Assembly: GCA_027459665.1 (NCBI GenBank)
Contig: DAIDHN010000027.1
Coordinates: 1 to 50,410 of the forward strand
DNA: 50,410 nt
Direction: 5' to 3'
From: Chthonomonadaceae bacterium
GTDB lineage: Bacteria; Armatimonadota; Chthonomonadetes; Chthonomonadales; Chthonomonadaceae
Shown here: piece by piece, positions 48,637 to 50,410 of the stretch
Layout of the letters: each line of letters starts with the position of its first letter
How positions within the stretch are numbered: position 1 is the stretch's first letter
Position numbers and translations under genes: made by a program
Notes under the pieces: model-generated
Told to the model about the DNA's origin: nothing
The model's input: the letters and a program-made list of their open reading frames with translations, nothing else
Database searches by the model: none

Positions 48637-48738
48637 TTTGGGGCTGCAGCCCCCGCCTGCCCGCAGGTACTGAGCGCATTCGTGCTTCGGCTGAAACCTA
48701 TGATGGATTTTACACCTTGGTGTGTCGCAGTTGCAACT
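48637..48738 (-). pseudogene. Decayed Rhs core scrap next to the IS3 element
   Basis: On the minus strand gctcagtacctgcgggcagg and following bases read AQYLRAGGGCSP, matching AQYLRAGGGCSS of the Rhs fragment at 46087-46707. The similarity is seen at DNA level from 48643 to about 48677 and fades upstream. The insertion sequence cuts it at 48636. It is a third copy of the core, not a gene. Confidence 0.6.
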
Positions 48739-49746
48739 CTATTCCTTCGAGCGGTCATCGGTTGTGTGAAGCAGATTTTTATCTGCAGTTTGCATCCTGG
48801 GTGGCCGCAATAAAAACTGGTGCGCAGTCTGGTTAGCCTCCAGATAGTTACGCAGGCCACTCGCTGCGGAGCGAACAGTCAATGAGGCGGCATTTCGTTC
48901 TATTGAGTACAGATATTTTGTGCTGGAAGCAGGATGCAGCTTTAGATATTGTAGTGACGCTATCGAAAAGCGTTGTGCAAGTTCGTGGTCATTCTTGCTT
49001 AAACGAGATACGATAACAGCAAGTCTGTTTCTATCTTCTATATCTACTGGTAATGCTTGACTACGCAGTGCCCGCTCTAAAGCCCTCGCCAGCAGCAGAT
49101 AGGCATTATTTTCTAACTGCTTCCATACATCAGATGCATCCAGTCTGCCATCCATATAAAGTTCCTGAATCATGCCAGGAATGCCAGATGGATGAGAGTA
49201 GTTAAAAAGCTTGATTACAAGTTGTTTTTCAGCAGCACTATTCATTTTTTGTGTCCTGGAATTTCGCTTCTTTTGGTTTATTCCTGTTAGTATGCTACTC
49301 ACGATAACTGATGTTTGCAGCAGGACAAAGGCTGTAACTCTTGTTAGTTTCGATGTCAAATGAGGATAGATTAACGCACAGGCAAACATCACAATACCTA
49401 TAAAAACCGCGTAAGCCATATCTCTGTAAATAGCTGTTTTCCCGAACCATTTTTCTCTGATACTGAGCAGGCTTTTCACTTTGAGTGAAAACAGCTCAGA
49501 ATAATATCCTTTCTGACTCCATGTCAGTGAAGAATCGTCAATTGCACTCAGGAAACCTACGATATCTTCTGAAGAGGCTGGCAATTCTGTGAAAACATTC
49601 TGAATGAGTGTTTTTTGAGGCACATGACCAGATTCATTGGAGGTACTAGTGTTTTCTGAAGCTGCTGTTTCATCATATACCAGCGCATTTTTATCTGCTG
49701 GTATCACACGCTCTGTGTGATTTGTGGTTTTTTTTATTGAATCCAT
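48739..49746 (-). CDS. Two-helix membrane protein, candidate immunity partner
   Basis: A 335-residue protein from ATG 49746 (gaggta six bases upstream). A polar, Ser/Thr/Glu-rich N-terminal region (1-75) is followed by a helical segment, two membrane helices at about 110-155 (AYAVFIGIVMFACALIYPHL and VTAFVLLQTSVIVSSILTG) with a short loop, and a C-terminal helical soluble domain (LARALERALRSQALPVD; DHELAQRFSIASLQYLKL). AT-rich codon use differs from the core genome. It lies 115 bases after the second Rhs tail, on the same strand. It is not recognised; a membrane-located immunity protein for a membrane-acting tail is a guess from position. Confidence 0.55.
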   Translation of the reverse strand: MDSIKKTTNHTERVIPADKNALVYDETAASENTSTSNESGHVPQKTLIQNVFTELPASSEDIVGFLSAIDDSSLTWSQKGYYSELFSLKVKSLLSIREKWFGKTAIYRDMAYAVFIGIVMFACALIYPHLTSKLTRVTAFVLLQTSVIVSSILTGINQKKRNSRTQKMNSAAEKQLVIKLFNYSHPSGIPGMIQELYMDGRLDASDVWKQLENNAYLLLARALERALRSQALPVDIEDRNRLAVIVSRLSKNDHELAQRFSIASLQYLKLHPASSTKYLYSIERNAASLTVRSAASGLRNYLEANQTAHQFLLRPPRMQTADKNLLHTTDDRSKE

Positions 49747-49861
49747 ATCTACCTCATCGCTATCAAAATTCAATAAGGCAGAAAAATTTCATGAAAATTC
49801 TCTTTTCTGCCTCTAAGCCCTCTCATTTGAAGAATGCAAAGCCAATGAATCAGCCTCTCCT

Positions 49862-50410
49862 TTACATTCCCCAGTTTCCATGTTGCTGCCAGTCTGGGTC
49901 ACAGGGACGAACTCCAGGCATTTGTGATTTTCCTTCGCGCTCAAGTTCGCACTGATAACAATTTGTACGACATGCAGTGTACTGTTTTTGCAACAGAGCG
50001 ATTTCACCCGCCACCAGCAAAATTCCAGCACAAGCCAATACGTTTCCAAGTGCACAAGATGCCATCACCGCAGCAAGCTCTGCTGCATCAAAAACAATAT
50101 CTATTGAGTACAGATCATAGCATGCAGTCAAGCAGTCATTAAACCAACTTATGACTGTCGGAGTGCCTATCGGTGCTGGCCCCGATGGCCTCAGGAGTAG
50201 CATTCTACTTGGCACATATCTTTCTCTTCCAGCTTTCCCACCCAATATCGATGTTTCACAGGTTTGGTAGAAGTATTTTGATACCACTGTTGTATCAGCC
50301 CCCCCCTGCACGTACTGCGGCACTATGAACGCGTCGTACACGCTGCTGCTCATCACCGCCCCGTTCGCGCCTGTTATCACGCCGTACACCCCCACAGTGT
50401 CAGCGTGGTG
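49862..50410 (-). CDS. Rhs-type core end with distinct C-terminal tail (candidate toxin, 5' cut by window end)
   Basis: The frame is open to the window edge. It begins HHADTVGVYGVITGANG and AVMSSSVYDAF, the same Rhs core end as at 46087-46707, then carries an unrelated tail of about 155 residues. The tail has a Pro-rich stretch (LLLRPSGPAPIGTPTVIS), a conserved-looking WFNDCLTACYDLYSIDIVF segment, a hydrophobic helix (VMASCALGNVLACAGILLVA) and a Cys cluster (YTACRTNCYQCELE). Whether a full Rhs body lies beyond the edge cannot be seen. If so, this is the resident toxin tail and the copy at 46087 a displaced one. Confidence 0.6.
   Translation of the reverse strand, partial: HHADTVGVYGVITGANGAVMSSSVYDAFIVPQYVQGGADTTVVSKYFYQTCETSILGGKAGRERYVPSRMLLLRPSGPAPIGTPTVISWFNDCLTACYDLYSIDIVFDAAELAAVMASCALGNVLACAGILLVAGEIALLQKQYTACRTNCYQCELEREGKSQMPGVRPCDPDWQQHGNWGM
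50334..50410. repeat. 77-base Rhs core repeat, copy 2
   Basis: Identical to 46436-46512 and running off the window edge. Perfect identity next to unrelated tails points to recent duplication or gene conversion of the core. Confidence 0.95.

Noticed and set aside
48162-48860. Long single frame that would fuse Rhs scrap, IS end and orfA
   Set aside because: It crosses the IS terminus and holds only the second half of orfA. The first half of orfA, with the start and HTH part, lies in a different frame.

Overview
The window looks like the chromosome of a medium-GC, Gram-negative-type (diderm) bacterium. The gene set (FtsEX beside a LytM factor, PBP1A, PriA, PlsY, GlnE, Lon, a Ycf45/SpoIIIAA-like R3H ATPase, a YVTN-propeller phosphoesterase, a Tat-exported GH3 glycosidase, and a Ser/Thr kinase with an aberrant glycine loop) is the kind found in Armatimonadota and neighbouring lineages. 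That placement is inference from gene content; no rRNA or tRNA is present to test it. Genes are densely packed with many 1-20 base overlaps (ATGA, GTGA, TAATG, TTGA), so translational coupling is common. TTG and GTG starts recur, and one gene appears to start with CTG.

Layout. 1-358: intergenic DNA with small palindromes, a 31-base repeat and a good promoter. 359-4059 (+): fatty acid hydroxylase, then translin-like protein, uridine kinase and two zinc-ribbon proteins, the second an M48-type protein lacking the first catalytic His. 4111-9196 (-): cyclase-like/ATPase/TPR regulator, CCA-adding enzyme, xylose isomerase-like protein. 9449-10444 (+): GHMP sugar kinase. 10425-13782 (-): Ser/Thr kinase, metallophosphoesterase, methyltransferase. 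13914-19329 (-): cell-wall and division operon PBP1A-FtsE-FtsX-LytM factor. 19440-25592 (-): GlnE-PlsY-PriA. 25992-28520 (+): Lon. 28581-29037 (-): frameshifted secreted TPR-like gene. 29421-35117 (-): GH3 glycosidase and YVTN-propeller phosphoesterase; the GH3 gene lies between two related palindromes. 35310-38982: small hypothetical gene, ABC-type permease, R3H ATPase. 39078-43972 (-): CBS-type pyrophosphatase, degenerate ADP-ribosylglycohydrolase-like protein, predicted outer-membrane barrel, 80-residue protein. 44090-45469: pseudo-receiver protein and XerC/D-type recombinase.

From about 45668 to the right edge the DNA changes to an AT-richer accessory island, all on the minus strand. It holds two short Rhs-type core fragments whose coding DNA is identical over at least 77 bases and then splits into unrelated C-terminal tails. 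Each tail is followed by a gene that could be its immunity partner: a 103-residue soluble protein in one case, a 335-residue two-helix membrane protein in the other. A third, decayed core scrap abuts a dead IS3-family element whose orfA is frameshifted and whose orfB has lost the DDE core. This resembles an array of displaced polymorphic-toxin C-terminal modules and is the most likely place for an undescribed system.

No tRNA, rRNA or CRISPR array was seen.
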